Assembly: GCA_041649615.1 (NCBI GenBank)
Contig: JBAZMT010000012.1
Location: 1 to 23,986 of the forward strand
Length of the DNA stretch: 23,986 nt
Direction: 5' to 3'
From: JALOAR01 sp041649615
Lineage (GTDB): Bacteria > Patescibacteriota > Minisyncoccia > UBA6257 > Colwellbacteraceae
Every line of letters begins with the position of its first letter. The stretch's first letter is position 1. The notes under the pieces are model-generated. The model saw only the letters and a program-made list of their open reading frames with translations, ran no database searches and was not told the DNA's origin. Below, one piece after another: positions 1-7,861 of this stretch. A program made the translations under genes and the position numbers.

Positions 1-76
1 GCCGGCAGTAATCGGCACCCCCCAGCACATGATCTAGGACTTCTAGTTCTAGGTAGTTCGATTTCGACCCAGCCAT
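1..76 (-). CDS. Conserved phage virion protein, N-terminal fragment (tail-fibre-annotated family)
   Basis: The reverse strand opens with ATG at 76 and stays open to the window edge, giving MAGSKSNYLELEVLDHVLGG followed by ADYCR. This N-terminus resembles a small phage family often annotated as tail fibre protein, whose members start with a Met-Ala-Gly, a leucine-rich helix and a VLDH(V)LGG-like motif; that match is from memory. A good ribosome binding site (AGAAGGG, plus-strand complement 88-94) precedes the ATG at suitable spacing. It follows the 110-aa gene at 98-430 and ends the head cluster, as expected for a head-tail junction or tail gene. Only 25 residues are visible, so function stays tentative. 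Confidence 0.7.
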   Translation of the reverse strand, partial: MAGSKSNYLELEVLDHVLGGADYCR

Positions 77-97
77 GATTTACTGAACCCTTCTGAA

Positions 98-430
98 TCA
101 GTCTTCGTCTTCTTCGACGGCTTCGACTGCTCCAAACTTGAGATAGTGCCGCGCTTCCTCATCGGTAAGCGTCAGCACCGTTCCAACCGCTTGGTAGTCG
201 CCGTTGAAGCGAATCTGGTTCTTGGTCTTGTAGACCCCGCCGAGGTTTCGTCGGGGCTTCTTAGGCGCCTTGGGTTGAACCTTCACCGGCATCGGGGTGA
301 GAACCTCATCGTCGTCTTCGTCGCCAGCGGAGCCCTCGTCGGTCTCGGTGGTTTCGGTTTCGGTCGATTCGGTTCCCTCCGCCGTTGCCGGCTTGGTTCC
401 TTCAGACGCCTTCACTTTGGTTCGTGCCAT
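98..430 (-). CDS. Small structural-module protein with disordered acidic N-terminus (DUF7210-like C-terminus)
   Basis: 110 aa. Residues 1-60 are low complexity (Thr/Glu/Asp, then Pro/Lys) and probably disordered. Residues 60-110 form a compact domain with a short beta pattern (TKNQIRFNGDYQAVGTVLTL) followed by a helix (DEEARHYLKFGAVE) and an acidic tail. Small domains of this form, with a basic strand, a G-D turn, then a helix ending in GAVE, are common between capsid and tail genes; I link it only loosely to DUF7210. The start ATG at 430 is preceded by AAGGAACAGATCA. It lies 51 bp downstream of the capsid gene in the same transcript direction. The role is unknown; head completion or a fibre anchor are guesses. 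Confidence 0.8.
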   Translation of the reverse strand: MARTKVKASEGTKPATAEGTESTETETTETDEGSAGDEDDDEVLTPMPVKVQPKAPKKPRRNLGGVYKTKNQIRFNGDYQAVGTVLTLTDEEARHYLKFGAVEAVEEDED

Positions 431-481
431 TGATCTGTTCCTTGCTGTCGTTGCTGAGTTGCAGGTTCAGGCCGATCCGCG

Positions 482-1534
482 TTACTGGATCACGCCGTTG
501 ATGAGTCCACCGCAATTGCTACCGGTCATCTTCGCGATGTCGGCCATCGCAACGACAACCATGGTCCCACCGTGCGGACCACGACCTTCGACGATGAACT
601 CGCGAGCCTCGACGCCAACGCCCGAAGGACCACGCCGACGGAACGTGTAGCTCGTCGCGATCTCTTCGCCGTCGCTCGGCACGCCGGGCGGGGTCGTGAG
701 GAGCACGACGTAATCGGGCATGATGTACGTGAGCACGCCGGAGGCGTTCTTGTACTTGGCCGCCAACACCTTGATCGGGGGCAAGCCCGGGATCATGAAG
801 TCGATGGGAGCACCGGACGCGGCCATGTTCGCAACACCGACGGCGATGTTGTTCGCATTGCCGTCGCCCAAGAGTTGCCTCATGTGGTCACGAACGGACG
901 AGTTGCTGATGAACAAGTGCGCGAGCTTCTGGTTCATCCAGATCTCGGCAATCGGCTGAGCCGATGCTTCGATTGCATGCTGAAGGGCAGCAATCGGGTC
1001 CGCGCTTGCTCCACCGTTCCAGTTCTCACCCGCCGCGAGGGTATGAACCTGATCGGCGTTCCAGTTGCCAGCCGTCGTGAGCAGACCAGCGGGACCGCAC
1101 ACATCCAGCTCGCGGTCGAGCATCAGGGCGTTTCGGCAACGACGAGCCGCGGCCATCCGAGGCTGATAGTTGTTCCCGCGCTGGAGCTCGGTCACGGCAG
1201 GTACGAACGACCCGATGTAGCGATCGACGACCTTGTACGTGTCGAGCGAACTTCGGGGATCGACCTCTGGGATTGGTCCAGTCAGCGCGCCCTTGACCCG
1301 TACGGGTTCGAAGGCGTCGTCCTGACTGAACGAACGGAACTTGTCCTCGTCGTTGTCGACAAGAACTACCTTGCTCATCTCGTCGGAACGGTACGTCCAA
1401 TTTCGGTACCCGGCGAGGTAGCTCGGAATCTCGGCGGGATCATGCACATCCGCCGGAGTGAGCTCGAGAGTGACCTTCTGCCCTGCTTTTCCAACAGGAG
1501 AGTCAGCCGCTAGAGTGATCGTCATGCGCTCCAT
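482..1534 (-). CDS. Major capsid protein (HK97-fold, phage E-type)
   Basis: 350 aa. The length and position fit a major capsid protein: directly downstream of the protease/scaffold and decoration genes and upstream of small head-tail genes. The middle part has capsid-like features: an arginine-rich helix (PRMAAARRCRNALMLDREL, about 124-142), a stretch on finding a resident (WMNQKLAHLFISNSSVRDHM, about 200-219), and a C-terminal beta region ending VVVAMADIAKMTGSNCGG, the usual ending of this capsid family. It would self-assemble into the procapsid shell and need the protease at 2057-3874 for maturation. ATG 1534 is preceded by AAGGAAAAC; an alternative ATG lies nine bases on. No frameshift or truncation is seen. 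Confidence 0.88.
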   Translation of the reverse strand: MERMTITLAADSPVGKAGQKVTLELTPADVHDPAEIPSYLAGYRNWTYRSDEMSKVVLVDNDEDKFRSFSQDDAFEPVRVKGALTGPIPEVDPRSSLDTYKVVDRYIGSFVPAVTELQRGNNYQPRMAAARRCRNALMLDRELDVCGPAGLLTTAGNWNADQVHTLAAGENWNGGASADPIAALQHAIEASAQPIAEIWMNQKLAHLFISNSSVRDHMRQLLGDGNANNIAVGVANMAASGAPIDFMIPGLPPIKVLAAKYKNASGVLTYIMPDYVVLLTTPPGVPSDGEEIATSYTFRRRGPSGVGVEAREFIVEGRGPHGGTMVVVAMADIAKMTGSNCGGLINGVIQ

Positions 1535-1597
1535 GATTCAGTTTTCCTTTCGTCCTTGTTCTTGTTCTACGTGTAGATCAAGCTGAGCGCTCGATCA

Positions 1598-1984
1598 CTA
1601 CATTGACGGCCCACCGGGGCCGATGAGTTCGACTTCGGCGAGTACGCCTGCCGCACCGACTTCACGAGCGATGCCGATGATTGCGTTCTCGTCCGCAGCG
1701 GCCGCGGCACGACCGACGCCGTTCGACGTCAATCGAGCACCGACGGTCTGTGCGGCCGCGAAGAGCGTGGGAACGACGCCACGAGTGACGACGCGCCCGT
1801 AGCTCCCGTTCGGGATGGCTTCACCAGTAACGCCCAGGAACGCATCTGTCACAGCGGTAGCGACGACGATGGTTTCGCCCGCTCCACGGTTGACAATGGT
1901 GCCCTTTGGAATGGTGCTCCCCGTGCTATTCAAACCGCTAGTCGGTACGGGATCGATCTCGCGGCTCTGGTATCCGTTCGCCAT
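1598..1984 (-). CDS. Capsid decoration / cement protein (DUF2190-like)
   Basis: 128 aa. It is rich in Gly, Ala, Val and Thr with an all-beta pattern: a start motif TIPKGTIVNRGAGETIVVAT, a central DAFLGVTGEAIPNGSYGRVV, and a final strand ending AEVELIGPGG. This pattern (an IPKGT-like motif, a 'future value goes away' repeat, then G-x-V-x-T-x-G) is typical of DUF2190-type and related head-decoration proteins that sit on the outer capsid surface. It lies between the protease-scaffold and the capsid genes, the usual place. SD AAGGAAACAGAATC precedes ATG 1984. I am confident of a decoration role but not of the exact family. Confidence 0.8.
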   Translation of the reverse strand: MANGYQSREIDPVPTSGLNSTGSTIPKGTIVNRGAGETIVVATAVTDAFLGVTGEAIPNGSYGRVVTRGVVPTLFAAAQTVGARLTSNGVGRAAAAADENAIIGIAREVGAAGVLAEVELIGPGGPSM

Positions 1985-2056
1985 GATTCTGTTTCCTTCT
2001 CAGTTAGATCCAACGCCTTGTGAGCGCATGCTCACGACTACTGTAGCGGCAGACGG

Positions 2057-3874
2057 TTAGCCCGTCACCGCCTTTGAGCGCACGAGGCCGACCGCGTGCT
2101 CGTGAACCTTGTCCCAGGCCCAATCCTTGGCACCTGCAACGGACGCCCGAACGTAGGAGCACGTTCGGAGGATGGTGTTCGCACCTTCGTACGAACTGAC
2201 GTCGACAACTCCACCGGCGGAGCCCGCGGCCGCTCCAGATTCCTGGTTGCCAGTTGCCGCGATCTTCGTGGTGAGCTTCGCAGCATCCACCTTCGTGGTT
2301 CCCGCGGCGACAGTCTTGCCGAGAGCCTTGCGGGTCTCGTCGAGCTTCGATTTGGGATACTGCTCATCGAACGACTTGCGATCGTTCTTACGAAGCGTCG
2401 TCAAGGCGATCTTCAGACCCTTGTAATGCTCGCTAGACGCCGTGACACCGGTACTCGCTACCGCGGTCTCGACTTCCTCTTCGGCAGCCGCTTGCTCGCC
2501 TTCGGCTTCCTTTGCCTTGAGCGAAGCAAACTCGGGGGAGATCTCCGCGAGCTTCGCACTGTCAGACATCATCTTGGCGATCTTGTCCAGCGCGGCATCG
2601 GGGTTCTCGACGCCGAGTGCGCTCAGGAGCGGAACGTACTTGGCCCGCACGGTTGCGTCGTCGAGCACGGCCTTGAGAAGAACCGCGTTCGCGACGTTGC
2701 CGGACAGGTTGAGGGACTTGGAAAGGGTCGTTCGTACTTCCGTCAACTGATCGGCTGCTTCCAGGATCGCCTCGGGAGTGGCAACGACACCGAACTTCGA
2801 TGCTAGGGTCTTTAGGATTTCCATGTTCTTCTTCTCGAGCATTGGAGCCGGTGGTGATGCCGGCGGTTGTTCTGTGTTCGGTGCTCCTTCGGGCATCATG
2901 GTTCCCGGTGGGGGCGCCGGAGCAGGTTGATTCACCTGTCCACCTACTCCTGATTCGGCCGTTAGTCGAGATACCAACTTGGCAACCTCGACGAACACTT
3001 CTTCCGACGTGGATAGCGCCGGTAGATTCAAGATGGTGCGCAGATCTCCTACGATGTCGTCGAGCTCTACGCCGAGCGGGGTCTGCCCCGTCGTTACCCA
3101 TTGCTTGACCTTCTCGAGTTCGGCGATCACCGTTGCCGCGTCAGCGGTCTCGGGCAACCCGATCATCGAACGAATCATTTCCAAGGCGTCTTCCGCCGAA
3201 TCCGCGGCTTCGATATACATGCCATTCCTCCATCGTTCAGCCGCGAGCTTCTGCATGCCCTCGATGAACGGTTGATTGGTGAGCGCAACACTTGTCAGGA
3301 TAGGACCAATGTTCTGCGCGCTCTTGGCATCGATCGCGTCGAAGACCACAGAAACCGAGGCCCACTTGTAACGCCCTTCGCGAACGTAGGTCTTGGCAGG
3401 TTCGAGCCAATTCGTGAGCGCCCAGAGTTCAGTCTGTTGGTTTTCGGGGTTCTGTCGAATCGCAAGCTCACGAATCCATGCTTGCGCTGGAGCCCCCGAA
3501 GTTGGGATGCTGCCGTCGGTCGGCATCATCTCGCTCGCGTGATGGAAGTCCCACGCAATGATGTCTTCGCAGCCTACTCCGTCGGGGCCTTTCTTGTACG
3601 ACGGATGACGACGGAAATTATCAACGATCCTACCGAAGACTCCCGCGTCGAACGTGAACGACTTCGTTCCCCCGGCATAGCCCTTGAACTGTCCCTCGCT
3701 GGCGACCTGGACCCACGTTGCATCAGGTGTGACGCCGGTGGTCGTAGTGTCCAAACGAATCGAGATACGCGTATTGACCGGCGTACCTCCAAGGAACCTT
3801 CCCCCACCCTTCTTTGAAAGGGTCCACATCTTCGATTGAACAGGCGTAGATCCAGATCGCTTCAGCTTTCTCAT
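2057..3874 (-). CDS. Prohead protease (Mu gpI-like) fused to scaffold domain
   Basis: 605 aa, two parts. Residues about 50-215 match the Mu-like prohead serine protease: His111/His112 in WDFHHASE, Ser173 in YKWASVSVVF, and TSVALTNQPF (194-203), the family's conserved end motif. It cuts scaffold and itself during capsid maturation. Residues 316-345 form a Pro/Met linker; 350-605 are helical, charged and Ala-rich, like a scaffold. Mu makes scaffold Z from an internal start of the protease gene; here Met351 (ATG at 2824, preceded by GAGAAG) could do the same. SD AGAAGG precedes ATG 3874. The gene is adjacent to the decoration and capsid genes. The WAS triad context differs from the usual LSP. 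Confidence 0.85.
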   Translation of the reverse strand: MRKLKRSGSTPVQSKMWTLSKKGGGRFLGGTPVNTRISIRLDTTTTGVTPDATWVQVASEGQFKGYAGGTKSFTFDAGVFGRIVDNFRRHPSYKKGPDGVGCEDIIAWDFHHASEMMPTDGSIPTSGAPAQAWIRELAIRQNPENQQTELWALTNWLEPAKTYVREGRYKWASVSVVFDAIDAKSAQNIGPILTSVALTNQPFIEGMQKLAAERWRNGMYIEAADSAEDALEMIRSMIGLPETADAATVIAELEKVKQWVTTGQTPLGVELDDIVGDLRTILNLPALSTSEEVFVEVAKLVSRLTAESGVGGQVNQPAPAPPPGTMMPEGAPNTEQPPASPPAPMLEKKNMEILKTLASKFGVVATPEAILEAADQLTEVRTTLSKSLNLSGNVANAVLLKAVLDDATVRAKYVPLLSALGVENPDAALDKIAKMMSDSAKLAEISPEFASLKAKEAEGEQAAAEEEVETAVASTGVTASSEHYKGLKIALTTLRKNDRKSFDEQYPKSKLDETRKALGKTVAAGTTKVDAAKLTTKIAATGNQESGAAAGSAGGVVDVSSYEGANTILRTCSYVRASVAGAKDWAWDKVHEHAVGLVRSKAVTG

Positions 3875-3886
3875 GGGAACCTTCTT

Positions 3887-4288
3887 CTATGCGATGAAGA
3901 AGACCGTAGCTTCGAACGTTCCCGCTGTCACGGTGTTCAGGTTCACGGAGCCCGTGAGGGTTGCCTTGAACTTGCCTCCGTTGACGTAGGCACCCTTATC
4001 GACAACGAGAGTTGTCGTCCCACCGTCAACATCGCCAGCGGCCGCGAGCATTACGTTGTCCGCGGTCGTGTTGTCGCCAATGGTGAGGGCGAAGGTGCCA
4101 GCGGCTCCGTCGGTGACGGCTACAGTCCGCTTCAGTTTCGTGTACGTGATGATCGCTTCGGGCGGAATATCACCGAACAACTTCGAGAGAGTGAGAACGG
4201 CACCTGCCGCTTGAATCTCTGCGAGCGTGAACTTGACCTTCGCTCGTCGAACCCGACCTTGATACGCTTCCTTCAACCGCTTCAGCAT
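3887..4288 (-). CDS. Beta-rich structural-module protein, unknown
   Basis: 133 aa. The basic N-terminus (MLKRLKEAYQGRVRRAKVKF) is followed by alternating Thr/Val/Gly strands (e.g. ADNVMLAAAGDVDGGTTTLV and LNTVTAGTFEATVFFIA) that look like an all-beta virion domain. I do not recognise the family. It lies between the portal-MuF fusion and the protease, separated from the portal gene by a hairpin (4323-4351), and its stop is 12 bp before the protease start, so it is co-transcribed with the protease. SD AGGAG precedes ATG 4288. A head fibre or surface protein is plausible, but only from position and composition. Confidence 0.75.
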   Translation of the reverse strand: MLKRLKEAYQGRVRRAKVKFTLAEIQAAGAVLTLSKLFGDIPPEAIITYTKLKRTVAVTDGAAGTFALTIGDNTTADNVMLAAAGDVDGGTTTLVVDKGAYVNGGKFKATLTGSVNLNTVTAGTFEATVFFIA

Positions 4289-4322
4289 TGGAATGCTCCT
4301 TCTGGTATGACCCTAGCGGGAC

Positions 4323-4351
4323 AACGGGTTTAGTGAATCACCAAACCCGTT
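4323..4351 (-). terminator. Hairpin in the portal-to-head gap
   Basis: Arms AACGGGTTT (4323-4331) and AAACCCGTT (4343-4351) pair perfectly. A further GTG/CAC pair continues inside one A/C mismatch, and the loop is AAT. It lies 20 bp beyond the stop of the portal-MuF gene (minus strand) and before the 133-aa gene. The following U-tract is poor, so it may attenuate rather than stop transcription, or mark an RNA processing point that sets the ratio of portal to capsid. Confidence 0.55.
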
Positions 4352-4370
4352 CGTCGGCAAGAGCGCTGCA

Positions 4371-7310
4371 TCAAAGGAGGCTCGCCGTGCCACTGGTGAA
4401 GCCAGGATCTGGCAGAAGGTGGATCTCTCCGCCGCTATGAATTGTCAGCTTCCGTGCTCGAACTTCGGGCTCCGAAAGGGTGACGACACGGCATCGGCAG
4501 TTGAAGCCGAACGGGGGATACGCGGTCTTCCAAAACGAGTCGTCAGCGCGGAGTGTCCAAAGATGGACGTTCTGGTGCGTCTTGCGTTGCCGTGGGGGCC
4601 CGTCGTTGACGGTTCTGATCTGCCAATATGGTCGCATCCGCAAGATGCTCGGCTGCGTCGCCTGAGCATGCCTGCCCGAATTGTAGGCGTTGAGCACGTT
4701 CGTTCTGTAGATCGTTTCAACGTGACTCGGGTTCGCAGGCGTAAACCCGGCGCTCTCCATGCGCTCGGTCATGAACTTGCGGAAGTCGCGTAGCTGACCA
4801 CCTTCTCGCACTTGAGTTTCGAGCTCGTCTTTCGCCTTCTGGAGCATCATGTTGTTCAAGAGTCCAGAGATAGTGAACGATCGACGCTTAGCGGCCGCGT
4901 CGAGTCTATCGAATGCCGACCGCGTTACGATGCTCAACCCTTTGAACCAACCGATCGCGTCCTTGAGTGGCCGCGTCACGAAGTCCAGCGCGGGAGGCAA
5001 GGCGAGCAGGATTGGCGAACCGAACTGGCTTTCGAACTCAGCTGGAGGCAACGCCGTTTCGTTCTCGAATTCGTATTGGCTCGAGATCGCGCCGGACATC
5101 ACGCCGTGAATCATGCGGCGCTCAATTGCTCGGCTGAACCCGTGAAGGTCCATGTCCTCGTTGGCATTGTTGAGCGCCGTCAGGATGGCGGCTGAATCCG
5201 TCAACCCTTCGACGGCTTCGGCGTAGACGTCGACCATCTTGGCCGACTCGCGCGCCCCTTCGTTCGTACCCTTATCGATCAAAACCTCGATTGTGCCAAC
5301 AAGCTTCTCGGCGGGTTGCTTCGCCTTGAGCACTTCGGCTTCGACATCCGCTTCTTTGGTCGAAGCGCACTTGATGCCCGGAGCCTGAAGGTAGGTCTGA
5401 AGAATGATCGCGTTGCAAACCGCAATGTCGCTCGGGTGAGCGTTCTCCAGCCCGAGCATCGAGCCTTCGTACTTATGCTTCAGGGCTCCGCAGATGTTCT
5501 CGGCCGATTCCTTGCTGTGACCGTCCTTCTTCATCTTCTTGACGCATGCGTCGAAGTCCTTGAAGCCTGCGAACGGCAAGGTTGTGACTTCGGTGGCAAC
5601 TCGAACGTCGCCGGGAAGTTGCTCGGCTCGAACCGCGACCACAGAACTCTCACCGGTGAGAGGTTCATTGGGCTTCGCTTGCGAGCTAGCGCTGGGAGGA
5701 TTGGCGTTCTCGGGGCTCCTGAGTGCTCCCGCTGGAGCGACGGGCTGGGCCGGGATCGATTCTGGCGATTGCAGGCCACCCTCGCCGGTTGGGGCGATCG
5801 GCTGCGTCTCACGAGCGGGTAGCTCAGTCCCTTCGGGGTAGACGATAACTGGACGCTCTGCCGGCGGTTGCACGGCGAGCGGGTGCAAGGGTGGGGTCTC
5901 GAGCTTGATGACCGGTTCATCCTTCTTTGGGATGCGGAACCCGGACAGCTCGTAGGCTTCACTGACTGAGATCTCGAGCCCTGCCTTGATGGCCGCGTCG
6001 AGACGGGCAATTTCCTTCGCACGATCGAGCGGCATGTCCGCGCGAAGGCGGAACGTTGGGGCGTGCGAAACCTCCATCTGCCCGAAGTTGAGTTCAATGA
6101 TCGCATCGGTCAGGAACGTTTCGATGACCTCGCTCATCATCACGCTATCGAGCATGAGGAGCATGAATTGCTCATCCTGCATCACGTTCGCTTGCGCGTT
6201 GTTCAAACCCGCCGGGTTCGCGTCAGTGGTGCCAGTCTGGCCGAGTACGAGCTTGCTGATCTGCTTATCGCTCTCGGTCACGACGTCTTGATGCACTTCG
6301 CCCGCACCCTTGGCGGGTTGCTCGACTTTGAACGACGTGCCGCGGGGGAACCTGAAGCTCGTGTTCCCACCGGCGTTCTGAAGCATCTCGTCAGCGTCTT
6401 CGAGATCGGTAGTGTCGGCCGTACTGTCTTCACCGACTTCGAGCCACCTCCACGGCTTGCCGTAAAGCTCGAGAAGAACCATTCGATCGCGAGCGGCAAA
6501 CCGCTTGAAGAACGACCAGTAAAGCGCGCGACGCGCGAGCCCTTCGCGCTCAGGGTAATCGCCAAACAACTGAGGCGTCCAATAGACGAACTTGAATGCC
6601 TCGTCTCGAAGAGCGATGCCGTACTTGCCAAAGTTGCCTGCGATCAAGTCATCGTAGACTCGAAGCTCGCGATCAGGTCCAAAGTGCAAGCGCCTCGGAT
6701 GAATCCACCCGAGGTCTTTGATCATCCAATTGACGGTTCCGAACTGCGGATGCGATTGCACGAACATCCCGGGCAACGAAGCCGTCATGAGCCATTCGTT
6801 CTCCAGCGCGGCTCGGCCGTCGAAGAGCCCCCATGCGAGCTGATTGACGCGAGCGCTGAAGTTCGGCAGTTGCTTCAACTGAGTGCGAACAACGTCAGCG
6901 TAGAACCGGGCCTTTTCGATGTTGATGCCCGGTCCTTCCGCGGGCCGCACTTCGTATGGAAGCGCCGTGATGGCGCCGAAGCGCTTGTTCAACACCGACG
7001 CCAGATGTGGGTCGGTGTCGATGGTTTCACGACTCAAGTCCGTGATGAGGCGCATGTTGCCCCAATCAGCGGCTCGCAATGCGTTCTCGATTACGTCGAG
7101 ATTGAGGGACCGACCATACCGGCTTCGATACAGATCTTGCTTTGGCGGAGTGCTCGAGAACATCGCCGACCGAAGCCGCGCTGGCATTGCGACAGCGGCT
7201 TGCTCTCGAGGGGTCGCTTGCAGGTTGATGGATTGCCGCTTGATGTTCACCGATACGGTGGGCGTCGTCGCGGCCTGAGCATGGTAAACGTTCTTGAGCA
7301 CTCGCGGCAT
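4371..7310 (-). CDS. Portal (DUF935 / Mu gp29-like) fused to MuF head-morphogenesis protein
   Basis: 979 aa, about twice a normal portal. Residues 55-470 fit the DUF935 portal: RSRYGRSLNLDVI, DLSRETIDTDPHLASVLNKR, the GIALRDEAFKFVYW region and LGQTGTTDANPAGLNN. Residues 470-575 are a Pro/Ala/Glu-rich linker. Residues 580-615 hold FKDFDACVKKMKKDGHSKES followed by ENICG, a Cys-containing motif often seen in phage head proteins. Residues 800-945 are a MuF (SPP1 gp7-like) domain: YRTNVLNAYNSGRHAQATQP, a W-x-IRTVNDG-x4-R-x3-H core and YPPFGFNCRCRVVTL. The portal forms the dodecameric DNA gate and MuF is a minor head protein. N-terminal QSINL (26-30) also occurs in the terminase. A 23-bp inverted repeat lies inside the linker (5644-5666). 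The ribosome site before ATG 7310 is weak. Confidence 0.9.
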   Translation of the reverse strand: MPRVLKNVYHAQAATTPTVSVNIKRQSINLQATPREQAAVAMPARLRSAMFSSTPPKQDLYRSRYGRSLNLDVIENALRAADWGNMRLITDLSRETIDTDPHLASVLNKRFGAITALPYEVRPAEGPGINIEKARFYADVVRTQLKQLPNFSARVNQLAWGLFDGRAALENEWLMTASLPGMFVQSHPQFGTVNWMIKDLGWIHPRRLHFGPDRELRVYDDLIAGNFGKYGIALRDEAFKFVYWTPQLFGDYPEREGLARRALYWSFFKRFAARDRMVLLELYGKPWRWLEVGEDSTADTTDLEDADEMLQNAGGNTSFRFPRGTSFKVEQPAKGAGEVHQDVVTESDKQISKLVLGQTGTTDANPAGLNNAQANVMQDEQFMLLMLDSVMMSEVIETFLTDAIIELNFGQMEVSHAPTFRLRADMPLDRAKEIARLDAAIKAGLEISVSEAYELSGFRIPKKDEPVIKLETPPLHPLAVQPPAERPVIVYPEGTELPARETQPIAPTGEGGLQSPESIPAQPVAPAGALRSPENANPPSASSQAKPNEPLTGESSVVAVRAEQLPGDVRVATEVTTLPFAGFKDFDACVKKMKKDGHSKESAENICGALKHKYEGSMLGLENAHPSDIAVCNAIILQTYLQAPGIKCASTKEADVEAEVLKAKQPAEKLVGTIEVLIDKGTNEGARESAKMVDVYAEAVEGLTDSAAILTALNNANEDMDLHGFSRAIERRMIHGVMSGAISSQYEFENETALPPAEFESQFGSPILLALPPALDFVTRPLKDAIGWFKGLSIVTRSAFDRLDAAAKRRSFTISGLLNNMMLQKAKDELETQVREGGQLRDFRKFMTERMESAGFTPANPSHVETIYRTNVLNAYNSGRHAQATQPSILRMRPYWQIRTVNDGPPRQRKTHQNVHLWTLRADDSFWKTAYPPFGFNCRCRVVTLSEPEVRARKLTIHSGGEIHLLPDPGFTSGTASLL
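5644..5666. repeat. Inverted-repeat element, copy inside the portal-MuF linker
   Basis: GAACTCTCACC (5644-5654) and GGTGAGAGGTTC (5655-5666) form a perfect 16-bp palindrome core (CTCTCACC/GGTGAGAG) with near-complete outer arms. The same element is intergenic at 14281, 16378, 16604 and 19520. Here it encodes E-P-L-T-G-E-S (residues 549-555) in the linker between the portal and MuF domains. A GCTAGCGCT word follows some 27 bp on, as the palindrome does in the intergenic copies. Confidence 0.7.
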
Positions 7311-7331
7311 GGTCAGAACCTATCACTACCG

Positions 7332-7754
7332 TCAGTCGTCGTCACCTACGAGCGCGCCAAAGGCCTTGACAACTCGATTCGCCAGTCTTGCCCCGGCTTG
7401 CCCACTAGGGCTCATGGGCTTCTTCTCCAGCGCGCGATCTAAAAAACTCTGACCCGCGGCCGCTTGACTCTGGGCTTGCACGTTCAATTTCTGCGACCAC
7501 TCGTTGAGCATCTCTGCCGTCTGCCGAAGCGCTTGAGCAGCCCCGAAGGACTGCCCTGCCTGATAGATCAGCAACTCACGTTCGGTGAGTTGCACTGTTT
7601 CGGTTCCTTGTCCGTTTGGCAATGTTGATGGGCGAGGCACCTCCACTGAACCGCCCCCCTTGACGTTCTTCTCAGGAGACGAACAACCGCAGTCTCCTTG
7701 CACCCGCGAACCCCGCATAACCTGAGCAGAACCTTGACGTGTTGACTGATCCAT
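7332..7754 (-). CDS. Small head-module protein, unknown
   Basis: 140 aa. The N-terminal 60 residues are low complexity (Gly, Ser, Pro) with one CGC cluster; residues 60-105 are a helix-rich, Gln-rich stretch (YQAGQSFGAAQALRQTAEML), probably coiled-coil, and the end is acidic (VGDDD). I do not recognise it. A strong ribosome site AAGGAGCAACAG precedes ATG 7754. It sits between the terminase and portal genes, where small terminase or portal-associated proteins are often found. Its first 187 bases overlap a zinc-protein frame (7568-7861), so its N-terminus may be overprinted sequence. Confidence 0.75.
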   Translation of the reverse strand: MDQSTRQGSAQVMRGSRVQGDCGCSSPEKNVKGGGSVEVPRPSTLPNGQGTETVQLTERELLIYQAGQSFGAAQALRQTAEMLNEWSQKLNVQAQSQAAAGQSFLDRALEKKPMSPSGQAGARLANRVVKAFGALVGDDD

Positions 7755-7861
7755 CTGTTGCTCCTTGCGTACCCGAACGCTTCACACTTACGACACCGAA
7801 ACCATGGAATGCTCTCGGTGACCGGTTTCTCTGTTGTTTCCCATTCATGCTCGCATGTCAA
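7568..7861 (-). CDS. Candidate double zinc-finger protein, out of frame with its downstream neighbour
   Basis: 97 aa if read from TTG 7861, which overlaps the terminase stop as TTGA; AGGCGG precedes it. An earlier GTG at 7879 is possible. Two zinc-ribbon-like pairs are visible: CEHEW with FRCRKC (residues 3-25), then CGVRGC with WRCLAH (about 49-76). Both have the short-loop, basic, aromatic pattern of small phage zinc proteins. The frame then ends in Cys-rich coding shared with the 140-aa gene. Without this gene there would be about 100 bp of untranslated DNA between terminase and the next start, unlike the packed remainder of the module. It may be a true overlapping gene or a relic. Confidence 0.5.
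   Translation of the reverse strand: MTCEHEWETTEKPVTESIPWFRCRKCEAFGYARSNRWISQHVKVLLRLCGVRGCKETAVVRLLRRTSRGAVQWRCLAHQHCQTDKEPKQCNSPNVSC

Noticed and set aside
572..1513. Plus-strand open frame of 313 aa
   Set aside because: Lies opposite the capsid gene and has Arg-rich, non-protein-like composition.
6063..7442. Long plus-strand open frame (459 aa)
   Set aside because: Antisense shadow of the portal-MuF gene; Arg/His-rich composition, no domain, no ribosome site.
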